From contig VZRG01000032.1 of assembly GCA_013397435.1 (NCBI GenBank), positions 124,001 to 188,000 of the forward strand: a stretch of DNA of 64,000 nucleotides. Direction: 5' to 3'. The notes under the pieces are model-generated. The model was given only the letters and a program-made list of their open reading frames with translations. It was not told the origin of the DNA and did not search any database. This DNA is from Erythrocercus mccallii (lineage: Eukaryota; Chordata; Aves; Passeriformes; Dicruridae). The translations under genes were made by a program, and so were the position numbers. Below, one piece after another: positions 49,701 through 60,249 of the stretch. Each line of letters begins with the position of its first letter. Within the stretch, counting starts at the first letter, position 1.

Positions 49701-52700
49701 ATGTTGCAAGATGGGTTGTTTTTCCTCCAGGTGCTGCACACATATCCAAAATTTTCTCTCCTGGCTGAGGGTTTAAAATATGGCTCACAACCACAGAAGG
49801 TAAATTCTATCATAAAAACAAATATCAGAGAATTCAAACTTTATACCCTGCATCAACTCCTTTATTAAGGAATGGCAAACACATTTAAAAAATAATTCAT
49901 TCAGCAGTGAAGACACCTATGATATTGCTGTCAGTTCTTTAACAGAAAATGAACTATTTGTATTATATATAATGGACAGTTTACATCAGAAGTCTCCAGT
50001 GGCTTGTTTTGTCTGAGTATCCATGACTGAAGTGTAAGAGCTCATGACTGATGAGACTACAGGGCTAAAAGTCCAAATAAAATAAGCTAATACTGGCACA
50101 GAGCAGAGCAGCTCTGTTTATTACAAATGTTTTATATTAACCTGTTTATTGGAACATTTACTGTATTAACATATTGGTGCAGCCAAAGAATAGCAAGATC
50201 AAAACAGAGGAAGTCTAAGCTTGCTGGACTGAAGTAGCAAGAAGATAAACTATGCTATTAATTGTATAAACAGAACAGCTGCACTGAAGAGTAATAATGT
50301 GCAGCAATTGTGCACAGTACTGCACCTTAGACAATATGGAAATACTTCCTTCTCAGTTCAACACGAGGGTATAAAAACCTTTAAAACTTGTCTTTAATAC
50401 TTAAATAACAGCTTCAAGTGAACCTAATAATCAGAGATTTTCCTGATTATCTACAGAATGATGTACCTTGAAAGGGGCTCATATTCCAGAGTACATAGGC
50501 AGATTTCCAAGAACTAATAGAGTTTCTGTGTAATGCAGAGTATCTGTGCAAGAGGAATGGTTTTAAGTATCTCTTATGTTGCTTTGAAATCCCTTATCAT
50601 ATCTCAGACACAGTATGATTAAACCACATACATGTAAATACTGACTTCATTTTAAATGCTTTCTGTTCCTCACATCCAAAGACTGAATTCGGTGCTACAA
50701 TGCACAAGGAATGTAGAAACCATGAATGTGTGCTAAGAGAATATTCATTATTCTGTAGATAGTACAGACCTTTGGTTTTGGAACAAACATACCTGTAAAA
50801 ACAAATGACTGGGGAGCACATTGTCAAATGAAGGGCTAAGGTAGACTGGCTCTATCATTCTTATACCCAGCCCCCTGAAAAACATGAAAAAAAATTTCAA
50901 ATACTCAGTTTCATACATTTTAACAGCAGTCAATTAAAATCATTATGCTTACAAATAGCATCTTGAGACAACAATCTTACAAAAATGAAAGAACAACCAA
51001 GAAAAATACTTCTATGATTTTGTAATATGATATTCTTCAAAATGACATCATTAAGTTGAGTAAATCATGGTAAAAATTATTATTATTACATTATGAATTG
51101 GAACCATCTGTAAAATTGCATAAAGCAAATTTCTGGTTCTGTACACAGGATAAAACAAGATGTAATCCAACCCTTGATACTGTAAAGAAATGCATAAAAC
51201 CAGACCTAAATACCTTCACTTCAATCCATAACTGCTTTTGGCTTTTTTGTATGCTTTTTGTGGTTTTTTGCTTTTCTTTGCGTGTGCGTTTTTTTGCTTT
51301 TTGTGTATGCACTAGGGCACTGGCATGTGATTTCCTACTTAGATTTTTCTCCATTTTCCTAAATTCCTGAGATTTCAGACAAATTACTGTAGAAATCCTA
51401 TATGAAAAGCCTTGCAGGAACATCTATTTACCTGTAATTTTTGCACCAATGTACCAGGAAATGGATAATAACAAAGAGAAAACCATGAAAAAGCAACACT
51501 GCAAACAAAAGATTACTAAAGAGAATGAGTATTATTTTGCATATGTACTGGACAGTCCAACAAGAAGGAAGGATATGAGAAAGCAAACTTGCAGACACCA
51601 GATTTAGTGTTACACAGTGCTGTTCCATGTCACCAACTCAACAGGTACATCCTACCACTACTTCCACTACATTTAAGCTCTCATAAATCAGAAATTCTCT
51701 AGCAATATACTTCTTTTCACTAGAACTTTTGTACTTTGTTCTCAGGAAGTAAAGTCTTGGTCATTAATTTGATGTCCATAGTCTTTTATATTACTTTCTA
51801 TATGTGTTTTAGGTGACACAAGACAAATAAACCATATGCTTCATCAACAAAACAGAAAAGCAAATAATCTTGAAATAGGTGAATACTTTGGCAAATATTA
51901 GTAATTTTTTTAAGATACCTTATGTTTTATCCTTTGTCGCACCAGAAAAAAAAAAAGGCCCTGCAGATATTTTTAAATGGCAGACAAGTTTTCAAGGTTG
52001 CATTTCTGTTCTATCCAAAGGGGGAAGTAGTACAACACAATTTACCAAAATGCAATTTTGTTGGAGTGAGAACATTTGTCAGTTCTGTTTGATATTATTG
52101 AACTGAATAAACATAAATTGTTAAAAGACTCCCACTTATTTCTCCTACCTCTCAAGTAAATTGGTATCTGGATCCCACTAACAACCTCCCAAAAGATATT
52201 GGAAATCCCAACATGCAAGGCCATCTTATGACTTCACACAGGGTACAAAATAATTCAAAGTGTTTTCCCATCTTCTTCCTCCCCTCTGCAAATTTTTACA
52301 TGTAGATTGCAATTACTATGGACTTACTTCAGTGGGCCACTTGAACTGAAGATTTCACTGCGACTGAGTTCTGAAATCCCATTTCCAAGAAAAACTTTGA
52401 CCCCATCAAATTCTTTGGCTCCTCTTTTGCATTTCCCTTCAATATCTGAATACACTGAAACCAGATCTCCAGCTTTCATAACTGCACAAAGAAAAATGGA
52501 AAGCTTGAAATCATTATGACACTTGGCAAAAAGTAGTGACCAAGTAACTCAGGATTTTCAGTAGACCACTTACTTCAACTCTTCTTTCATACCAAACTTC
52601 ACACTTTCTAAATGTAATCAAAGAAGACCAACTGATATAAAGCTTTAAAGTTTCACACAGTGAATGACAGCTACCAAATGACTGGAGATACTGAGACACC

Positions 52701-55700
52701 AAGCTGCAACTCAGGCACTGTGTCTTGTTTTCATTAGAGCCTACACAGCACTTTCTTTATTTTATCATGGCAGGGTCACCCATAAAAGTTTTAAGCACAC
52801 TCTTTAGGATCCAGTCCTCCGTGTGTGCTCCAAGCACACAAGTACATGAAACAACACTGCTCACCCTTACTGAACAAAGACAGGAGTGTTAAATTTATAT
52901 AATGACCTCCCAATAGCTAACTAGAACATAGCTATAGCTGCTTTTTCTCTATTTATTGCTTTGACACAAGTGATTATATATTCTTGTTCTGGTCTGGCTC
53001 TCTTCCCTTTAAGGGAACTGCTGTTCTAAATAATGCTCTTTGAGAGTTTTATATCTCAAATTAAAACCCACCATATCAGTAAAGTATGTAAATACACACC
53101 AAACTCCAGAAGTGTAATCCTACAGATTTAACAAACTTCCTGAGTTAGAAAAAAGATAGAAAAGGGATGGTTTAGGTAATTTTACAGAACAGTGAACAAG
53201 TGCTATGTGTTGACTGAAAAATACGGTTAAAAATAAAGGCCTCTTCTGATAGCAATAAAAATTTTTCCAAAATTGCATTTCTGAGGTGACTGACAGGCTG
53301 GAGGAAGATATAACAAGAAGATATAAGATATAACAAGACAAATAGCAGTTCAGCTTCCCAAGAATTCTTGGAATTGTACTAGAGAATCCTTTTTTCCATT
53401 TTCAAGTAGCCTTCATCTTATGCCTAAATGCCCTGAAATTCTTAAATTGTAAGATTTGTTGGGTAGCCATTGAAAATATATTTTTTACCTACTTTTTTTT
53501 ACACAATGTGGCACAAAACATTATGTGATTGCTCGGTATTAATGTCTGCTTAAGCTTCACTGAACAAAAACCTGCAGCAATTTAACTCTTCCATCAAGCA
53601 TATCTGTCACTGTTTTTTGCAGTCTTCAAACATAAATTATTTTATTTCACTCTCTGCTGACAATCCCCTTTCAAAATAATTAGTCCTGCATAGAGTTCTT
53701 AAGCTTTTTGTAGATTATACCAGCAATCCATAAACATAAAGGTTAGAGTTTGATTAGTTAAATTGAGCTCAAAGCCCCCTGATCATTAGTTTACCCTCAT
53801 TTGGATTGCAAGTTCAGTGATTAAATATGTGTTCTTGCTGTACTATTTTTCCCTAGTTAGACCATCTGTGCTTAATACAGCCTTATTATATTTGGCATCA
53901 AGTGGGTAGCATGCCCTTTTATTTTATTTTCTTATCTGCAATTCCCCTGAAGTGTTCCATAAGTTTTATAGTATCTTTATTTTCTTTGAATTGATGTTAC
54001 ATGCATAATTACATGCAGCAATTATAATAAATCACTAGCTGACTCAATGAAGGATTTGAATATTTATGGGGCTGTCTAAATAAGCAGTTTCAACAACTGC
54101 TATGCCAATATACTTATTTCATTATCAAGCCCTAGATTGAGAAACATTCCTGTTCAGTGAGTTGGGCTTAAGCACATGTTTAAAACTTCTTGAAGGTTTT
54201 TTCCTGAAAGGAAATGAAGTGACTTGATAAATGCTTTTCTGACTCATTTTGTTTAATAATAAGAATCAAGATGATCACTAGATCTCATCACAATAGAATA
54301 ATAAGGTGAATCATCCAAAATTATACTGGTTTTACATAAAGTTAATTTCACATTTAAATAGCAAAAATAAATTGCTGAACAAAAAGCAGGCATATGTAGA
54401 TTTTTTTAATGTCGTCTCAGGCATTGATGCATAATTTCCATTTCTAAGAATCTGACATAAAAACTGAAGATTCTTCTCATCAATGAAAAAAAGATTTTTA
54501 CTACATCTCTGTTACATAAACAATATTAAATGAATCGCCAACATATTAGAAGAAACGAAAATCTGGGGTTTTTTAGATTTGTAGCTTAAAATCTAATAGA
54601 ATCAAGAAGATAGTGGCTTTGTGACTGAGGGAAGAAATAACAAACCTCTATCCCTTAAATAATCAAGCTACACCTAGTCACCATCCAGATGTGGTATCCC
54701 ATTTATTTTTTTTTACAAGACTGCAAAGCAACCAACTTTTGTAAGTTTATTCAACTTCCATATTTAAATTTATAGTATTCAGCAGTAAAAAAAAAAAAAG
54801 TCGTAAAAAAACAGGTTTTACTTTGAAAATTCTCCTCAAAAATATTTTGAAATGAAAACCAAGAAATGTAAATCCTTGAGAACTAACACTTCAGGTACAA
54901 ATTGGAAAAAGGAATTTAAACCAGGCCAGGCCAGTGAGAAATAATTACATATAACTTACTACAAGTAAAATGAAAACTAGGGAAAATATTTTAAAAAAGC
55001 CAGAACTTTAAAAAGTGTTGTTACCATAAACCAGAACTGTAAGATTAATTTCAGATGAGAACAGAAAACAATTTAGCATCACTATTCATTTATCTATTAT
55101 CCAAGGGTGACACCTTTTCTGCCATCTTTACAACTTGATAGGGTGTATTAAGAGAACTCTTACATCTTGAGGTGGATACAATTCCAGGGACATAAACATG
55201 TGCTCCTCGAAGTACTGCATATCCACACTGGGCTCCAACTATGACTTCAGATGCATGTTTCTTTAAATCTCGCCTAGAAATACAAAATGTAGTTGAGTAA
55301 AAAAGAGAAGTATACTGAAAAAAAAAGTCAAATACTCGCCAAGTAAACTCTAGTTCATAAATATGGATTTTTGTTAGATATAGTAGAGAAAAAGTAGTTA
55401 ACTATCATTTAATACATTTAAAGTATTAATTTTTGTCCCAGAGAAATCAAAGGAAAGAGTCAAGAAGAAAACCAATCCTCCAAATAATGCAGATTCTGGC
55501 CCATTCTGCCACTATTACAAACTTGACACAGGAATACAAATAAATTATACTGGAATGGAGAAGTAGTCCTCTATCCCTTCCTGTGTCACATGACTGTGAT
55601 TTTTTGTGTTTAAGAACTGCTGAGTAACAAGAAATCTGTAAGAAAATTGAGTTACATACCATTTTAAGGTTAAAGACTGAAAATTTCAAACCTTGGTCCG

Positions 55701-58167
55701 ATGACAGGAATTAATAATACGTCCTGAAGTTTTGGGTGCTCGAGAACTGGAACATGTAGTCCTTTAAACTGCTGTCTCATTAAAAAAATATAATTAGTAA
55801 GCACTACTAATAAACCTAATATTTAAATACTTAATTAAACTGAAAACCATTTTTCCATTCCTAATTTACAGCTGTAAACACACAACGCAAAGGCAATGAA
55901 AACAGTTAAAAGTAGCTGGGAAATAGCATGCAACGGGACATTATATATGAAAAGTACTGGCATGAAAGACTAAACATTTAATAAATTCAGAAGTAACATG
56001 ACCACAAAGAGGTTAACTGAGAACTGACTGCAGGGAGTGGGAGAGTGTTCTGACACTCATTACCCTATCACTGATTTTTGCTTTCTTCTGGAAGAAGGTT
56101 GAGCTGTTGTCAAAACACAACACACAGTGACACCACCTTACATGCTTGAGTTTATTCTGTGCTAACTCTTAGATGTTATTAGGTATAAGCCACTGTTTAG
56201 TCATGTATTGCTTGTCTTACTTAACAGCCCAGGCTGGCAATACTTTTCATTTTTTTTGTCAGCCCAAGTTTGGGTACATAGCTGAGTTATGTATTTAGCT
56301 GAAAAAAAAATGCCATTTTATAACGGTTCCTGGATTTAAACAAACTGGTATCTTCTCATCTGAGCCTTCTAAAATATAACCTTAAAGCATGTAAAACCAT
56401 AAATCAGTTTGCATCTAATAAATATTTTCTCTTAAAAAAGGAAACAATCCATGATCATACTTCTGATATGTTCAAAAGTGTTATGTGGTTTGCTTTCCTA
56501 ACATGAAATCACACTTCAAAACACAAGAAGTTTGTGAAAAGCTGATCTTGAGTCACTTTCAGCAAAGCCTTTTCCCTTGAAGCAAAATATAACCCTGCAA
56601 TACCCATTCTCAGATTTCTACAATCAAGCTAAAATTAGCAAAGCTCATTACCATCCCAGTCAGCAGAACACTGTCAACAGCCTCTGCATCACAGAAATGT
56701 CTTGGTTCCTGTCATGCAAAACCTCTCTGCACACCCACTAGCATTATTAATTTCCTTAAAGAACCAAATCTTTTTAGACAGAGTGAAGATCTAGGACACA
56801 ATTTCAAAATACATTTCTTAAACATAATGGTTTACTTATTATCAGGTAAATAAATGTTTAATTAAGATAAGTAAAAATCCAGAAAATTATACAAAGATTC
56901 AAAACAGGTTTAAAAAAAAAAAGAAAATACAGTGGCTGCAGGGCATCGCTGTGGCGACATCCTATCAAGGATTTGGATCAGCCACATGAAAAAGAGCTGG
57001 ATGTCTTCTCCCTTTGTTATTGCCTTTCTTGAAGGGATGAGATGAGGGATACTGGTACACAATGAATTTGCGTTTAATGTTTAATGTTGACAGGAAATCA
57101 GTGTGATTGTATAATGTTAATACCACTGGATGCATTGAGGTAAGGTGTAGTTTCCACTAACGAAAAAGCCTCGTGTTCAGATGAAAGATGAAATACTCTG
57201 CTGTTTTTGCTGTAACAAAGAAATTGCACAAACCTTCTGGATCTCTTCAAACAGCAATTTTTTCACATGTTTCACCGAGGCCAAGTGGGTATTTACTCTT
57301 ACAGATGTAAAAGCTGGTGGATGAGATAGATGATTTAACAGAGATTGGTATTTATTCTCTGCCTCCTGTGTACCTAAAGCAGTGATAAGCTGAAAGTGAA
57401 AGAAGGTATTTTATATTAAGAGATTCACATAGAAGCCTCTTGCTCACTGAAAAGAACCCCACTGAATAAACACTCCATGGAAATTGAGCTATATGGTTGT
57501 ATGGCGTGCAATAGTGGCAAGTGTCTATGTCTCAAAGCATAATGCCACTGGAAGCCTCATAGATTTCTTGAAAAATAGTTATTGGAAAAACAGATGTATC
57601 AGCAAAATCACTGCACACGTTTTGTAGCAAGAATCAAAGCAACTGCTAGAGAGCTCTCTGCTATTGTACACAGACAAGCCCTAAGGAAATGAAAGAGTTA
57701 ATTCAAATCTATGAATCAGTAACTTTCATACTGATAAGAATGTACATAAAAAAGCAATTTTTAATCCTTGGCATTAGGAATTAATAGTAGTATTCTACAC
57801 TGGGGTAAGAGAGCATCTCTTGTCAGTATTATATGGTTTGTATGTGATTAATTATCTGATCCACTCTCCAGTGGGATTCAAAGCTGAATTTTCTCATTTA
57901 TACCAAATTTGATTTAAATATTTTTATGCTACTTTGAGCCAATGGGCATAAATACTAATTTTATATTTTAAATATAGAAATATTTTATGTTAAAAACTGT
58001 TTTTAATGTGAAGACGATATTTTATTGTAAGGTATTAAAGTTACACAAAAATTTATTATTTTTTGATGGCTAGAGGTAACTATGTCACATACCTCATTAT
58101 TTCTGAACACTTTGGTGAGATACTCTTCAACTTCATATTGGAAAGCAATTTTAGGGAAAAAGGACAT
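40583..58167 (-). CDS. NSUN6: NSUN6, tRNA/mRNA cytosine-5 methyltransferase (complete, 11 coding exons)
   Basis: SAM-dependent RNA m5C methyltransferase. Human NSUN6 methylates C72 in the acceptor stem of tRNA-Thr and tRNA-Cys and sites in mRNA 3' UTRs. The coding exons on the minus strand, in order, are 58093-58167, 57234-57389, 55692-55771, 55164-55273, 52328-52481, 50793-50874, 49687-49806, 46597-46741, 44785-44933, 43858-43983 and 40583-40795. They sum to 1410 bp, 469 residues plus stop, the human length. An N-terminal region (1 to about 110) is followed by a PUA RNA-binding domain (about 111-203) and the methyltransferase domain (about 204-469). Residues matching human catalytic and SAM-binding positions all fall at the same numbers: CAAPGGKT with Lys248, Asp266, Asp293, Asp323, Cys326 in DAPCSGMG, and Cys373 in YSTCTIT. 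All introns are GT-AG. It is tail-to-tail with CACNB2 and head-to-head with ARL5B. Confidence 0.97.
40796..43857 (-). other. NSUN6 intron 10
   Basis: A 3.1 kb intron holding one CR1 fragment (41284-41520). The rest is AT-rich with no other recognisable content. Confidence 0.75.
41284..41520 (-). mobile_element. CR1 LINE, 3' end, minus orientation
   Basis: cagaatcccagagactgcaa, then ggttggaaaagaccttggag and aatctagtccagcc, is the reverse complement of a CR1 3' terminus. It continues through gtgactccaccacctccctg and gaagaacttcttcctaatgg. About 235 bp are kept. It lies in the same transcriptional sense as NSUN6, and the outer limits are approximate. Confidence 0.9.
43858..43983 (-). CDS. NSUN6: NSUN6 coding exon 10 (126 bp)
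   Basis: Encodes 42 residues (358-399), AVKLLKPGGVLVYSTCTITL followed by SENEEQVAWALKTFPCLQLH and PQ. It carries Cys373, the catalytic nucleophile position of NSUN6, in motif TCTIT. Acceptor is ctccctgcag and donor is gtagtg. Confidence 0.97.
43984..44784 (-). other. NSUN6 intron 9
   Basis: A 0.8 kb AT-rich intron. I see nothing beyond splice signals. Confidence 0.8.
44785..44933 (-). CDS. NSUN6: NSUN6 coding exon 9 (149 bp)
   Basis: Encodes residues 308-357: GPPFLPESFDRILLDAPCSG, MGQRPNMAYSSTLKEV, then TSYQPLQRKLFTV. It contains Asp323 and Cys326 of the DAPCSG motif. The segment YSSTLKEV replaces human CTWSVKEV, a local divergence in an otherwise strongly conserved stretch. Acceptor is ttttttacag and donor is gtatgt. 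Confidence 0.96.
44934..46596 (-). other. NSUN6 intron 8
   Basis: A 1.7 kb AT-rich intron with no recognisable repeat or extra exon. Confidence 0.75.
46597..46741 (-). CDS. NSUN6: NSUN6 coding exon 8 (145 bp)
   Basis: Encodes residues 260-307: GEIIAMDKIANKVKKIKQNA, ELLQLNCIKAFCYDGTKAL, then a charged SVEKREDKQ end. Asp266 (ribose contact of SAM) and Asp293 fall here. Acceptor is ttttttcag and donor is gtaaaa. Confidence 0.96.
46742..49686 (-). other. NSUN6 intron 7
   Basis: A 2.9 kb intron with one CR1 tail (47865-48008). A short duplication of ctgggatgcaaa occurs near 48120-48160. The remainder is AT-rich. Confidence 0.75.
47865..48008 (-). mobile_element. CR1 LINE, 3' end, minus orientation
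   Basis: gatagaatcatagaatggtt, then gaagatcatctagtctaacc, cctgccatggacagggacac and gctagaccaggttgctcaga, is the reverse complement of the CR1 3' terminus. This is the least diverged of the three CR1 fragments in the window. Confidence 0.93.
49687..49806 (-). CDS. NSUN6: NSUN6 coding exon 7 (120 bp)
   Basis: Encodes 40 residues (220-259): NLPSVVVSHILNPQPGEKIL, then DMCAAPGGKTTHLATLMHDQ. It holds the SAM-binding loop CAAPGGKT with Lys248. Acceptor is tttatgatag and donor is gtaaga. Confidence 0.97.
49807..50792 (-). other. NSUN6 intron 6
   Basis: A 1 kb intron. Nothing recognisable apart from splice signals. Confidence 0.8.
50793..50874 (-). CDS. NSUN6: NSUN6 coding exon 6 (82 bp)
   Basis: Encodes residues up to 219: the last base of a Lys codon, then GLGIRMIEPVYLSPSFDNVL and PSHLFLQ, the linker from PUA into the methyltransferase domain. 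Acceptor is catgtttttcag and donor is gtatgt. Confidence 0.96.
50875..52327 (-). other. NSUN6 intron 5
   Basis: A 1.5 kb AT-rich intron. A T/G-rich tract lies at 51235-51303. No transposon is recognised. Confidence 0.75.
51235..51303 (+). repeat. T-rich tract with G interruptions
   Basis: Runs of T separated by GG, GC or GTG groups; low complexity only. Confidence 0.75.
52328..52481 (-). CDS. NSUN6: NSUN6 coding exon 5 (154 bp)
   Basis: Encodes about residues 141-191: MKAGDLVSVYSDIEGKCKRG, AKEFDGVKVFLGNGISELSR, then SEIFSSSGPL. This is the core of the PUA domain that reads the tRNA CCA end and acceptor stem. Acceptor is ctttgtgcag and donor is gtaagt. Confidence 0.96.
52482..55163 (-). other. 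NSUN6 intron 4
   Basis: A 2.7 kb intron. It contains a 13-bp direct repeat (AGATATAACAAGA at 53306-53318 and 53326-53338) and an A run near 54785. The stretch from about 53700 to 54110 is low in simple repeats, with several homeodomain-like TAAT/ATTA cores. Confidence 0.7.
55164..55273 (-). CDS. NSUN6: NSUN6 coding exon 4 (110 bp)
   Basis: Encodes about residues 104-140: RDLKKHASEVIVGAQCGYAV, then LRGAHVYVPGIVSTSR, the start of the PUA domain. Acceptor is tgtatttctag and donor is gtaaga. Confidence 0.96.
55274..55691 (-). other. NSUN6 intron 3 (418 bp)
   Basis: Short AT-rich intron. Its donor is the weak gtttga. Nothing else seen. Confidence 0.85.
55692..55771 (-). CDS. NSUN6: NSUN6 coding exon 3 (80 bp)
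   Basis: Encodes residues 78-103 plus two bases: QFKGLHVPVLEHPKLQDVLL then IPVIGP. The acceptor is a CAG-CAG tandem (minus strand gagacagcag). The upstream site, chosen because it preserves the human Q-F alignment, gives Gln78, and the other would delete it. Donor gtttga is weak but the downstream frame is confirmed by exon 4. Confidence 0.95.
55772..57233 (-). other. NSUN6 intron 2
   Basis: A 1.5 kb intron. A GC-richer patch at about 56935-57060 interrupts otherwise AT-rich sequence. No recognisable repeat. Confidence 0.75.
57234..57389 (-). CDS. NSUN6: NSUN6 coding exon 2 (156 bp)
   Basis: Encodes 52 residues (26-77): LITALGTQEAENKYQSLLNH, LSHPPAFTSVRVNTHLASVK, then HVKKLLFEEIQK, the N-terminal region of NSUN6. 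Acceptor is ctttcag and donor is gtttgt. Confidence 0.96.
57390..58092 (-). other. NSUN6 intron 1 (between first two coding exons)
   Basis: A 0.7 kb AT-rich intron with no other feature seen. Confidence 0.8.
58093..58167 (-). CDS. NSUN6: NSUN6 first coding exon, start codon
   Basis: Encodes residues 1-25, MSFFPKIAFQYEVEEYLTKV then FRNNE, aligning with human MSIFPKI. The start ATG (minus strand, 58167-58165) has A at -3 (aagATGt), a favourable context. Donor is gtatgt. The exon continues upstream as 5' UTR to an acceptor-like tgcttatttcag at 58202. Confidence 0.95.
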
Positions 58168-58201
58168 CTTCCTTTAGTTCTTAAAATCTGCTGGCAAGGA
58201 A
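58168..58201 (-). other. NSUN6: NSUN6 5' UTR part of the start-codon exon
   Basis: 34 bases between the acceptor tgcttatttcag and the ATG. The acceptor implies at least one upstream noncoding exon. The stretch also carries an in-frame stop for a possible uORF coming from 58987. Confidence 0.65.
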
Positions 58202-58957
58202 CTGAAATAAGCAAAGTATTTTTTTTTTGTGATTCTTATAATATTTTTAAGTTTATAAATGTACCATAAGATGTACCCAAAAACTAAGCTGTTGGTTTTG
58301 ATTCTTCATATTTTAATAATGCAATTTTATTGCACTAAAATTTCTAAATATTGGTCAGGATATTACTGTAACACTACTTTCAATTATATAAATTCTTCTG
58401 ATTCTTCCAATAAATCTTCAAGCTATCTGGTGAAAAAAAATACATGGAATAAAGGTACAGGAAATTTCAAGACTGCTTTAATTCCTCTTGAAAAGCCCAG
58501 CTGTAAAGTCTTATTGTAGCTCAGTTCTGATAGAGATTTTTTTCTTTACCACTTTTCTCTGTAGGTAATAAAATACAGTTATCTTCCAAAATGGTCTCTG
58601 CCCACCCCTCTATTATCCGTATTTTGAAAAATTATATACACTTCAGTCTGAAATGAGACTATCTAAAAACTTAAATTTGCTAACAACTTAAATGGAAGAG
58701 AGAACATCATTCAAGGTTTATTCCATTCATAATAAAGAATTTTGACTATTGAAATACATTTTCATTACACTAAATATACTTAGAGAAGAGAGATCAGAAT
58801 GTTTGATATTCATTTTATTTGAGTAAGAGGCTATTTGTCATTTTTATCATACAAAATCCCTCAAATTCTTTTTGTTTTTAGGTTTTCTGTTTCAATTCAA
58901 ATCTTAATGCTAGAAGAATGTGATTTACTTTTGAGTAAGAATGTGAATGTGACTTAC

Positions 58958-59025
58958 TTTTGAGTCCAGACAAAGGCGAAGTTTCATGGGTAGGAGTTTC
59001 AAAGCTTTATTCACAATATTAGCAG
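58958..59025 (-). other. candidate noncoding or alternative 5' exon of NSUN6 (68 bp)
   Basis: On the minus strand, acceptor ttctttcaatag precedes this stretch and a strong donor aaaa-gtaagt follows. It lies between the CpG island and the start-codon exon, so it could be a 5' UTR exon. It contains an ATG at 58987. Only splice-like signals support it. Confidence 0.35.
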
Positions 59026-59251
59026 CTATTGAAAGAAAGAAACTACAAATGAATTAACTTCTTTTTACAGTCTAACAAAATGCCAATAATTTACCTTGCT
59101 ATTGCAACGAAAACTAATAGTAGTACAACAGTACTACAATCTAACTACTACAACTGTCGATACAACTGAAATCAGCAAAGTTCAGTTAAAAAAATTCAGA
59201 AAATGTGACTTATCATGTGCCTGCTGTCCTAGAATGCCTACACTACAAGAG

Positions 59252-59297
59252 AAAAAAAAACCAAAAAAACCCCACCAACCACAAAAAGATCCCCATA
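59252..59297 (-). repeat. A-rich tract with CC groups
   Basis: Low-complexity tract, the minus-strand counterpart of the G/T tracts elsewhere. Confidence 0.75.
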
Positions 59298-60155
59298 TGG
59301 CTCACAGTTGGAAAGGTTTTTCTCCAGAAGCATAATAAACTAGCCTTTTAAAAAAATCCCACACTTCCAAATTTCTTAAATAATTGGAATCCTGAAAATA
59401 ATTAAGCAGACATTTAAAAATTGGTAGAAATGTGGTGTTTATAAGCCCTATGTGTGACTTCAATATTGACATTTTGAAGGCAATTTTCCAGGCTGGGAAC
59501 ATAGCTAGGCAGGGGGAGGGGGGCACGAAGATGCTTTTCAGTTCAGATACAGCGGGAAGGCAGGCTGCTGAGGGAGACTGCCTACTGCCGCCTCAAGGAC
59601 AGCAGTCACACTTCAAGCGTTCAGCAGGAGGCAGGCTCGTACCTAAGTATTTTTTTTCTCCATACCTGCTGTGCCGTACACCTTGCCCCAGAAAAGGCAT
59701 GACGGACTTCAGAGGACAGCTACTGATTTTCACGGGCTTCTGTGGGCAATTGCAGCGGGAAACGCGAAGCCGGATCGGGGCTTTGATCTAGCTGCGCACA
59801 TGAACACTGCGAGCAGTCACAGGCAGCCGACATCAGAGATGGCCGAGCAAGATTTTCAGACCTCCCTGCCTACCCTTTCCCACTCGAGGAAAACGACAGC
59901 CGGATCATTGTTTTAGGGAGCGGAATATGGGGCTCCCTCCTTTATTCCCTCACCCGCCCGTTATTGAAAACATCAGGCAGCGGGGAGGAACGGGGCACGC
60001 AGCTCTCCGCAGCCCGCCCGAGCCCCTGCGCCTCAGCCCAGAGCCAGCCAGGAGGCGGCCGCACCCCAGCGGGACGCGCCGCAACCCCGACGGACCGCGA
60101 GGGACACACAGGCTCGGGCCAGACCCGGCCAGCCACGAGAAGGGCTGAGCACGCA

Positions 60156-60200
60156 GGTACGGTACGGTACGGTACGGTACGGGCCGGGCCGGGCCGGGCC
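60156..60200. repeat. (GGTAC)5(GGGCC)4 pentanucleotide array in the CpG island
   Basis: Five exact GGTAC units (60156-60180) are followed without a gap by four exact GGGCC units (60181-60200). The two units differ at two of five positions (GGTAC/GGGCC). Confidence 0.95.
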
Positions 60201-60249
60201 CTCCCCCGGCGGCGCGCAGCCCCAGACCCACTGCCCGCCACACACCTAC

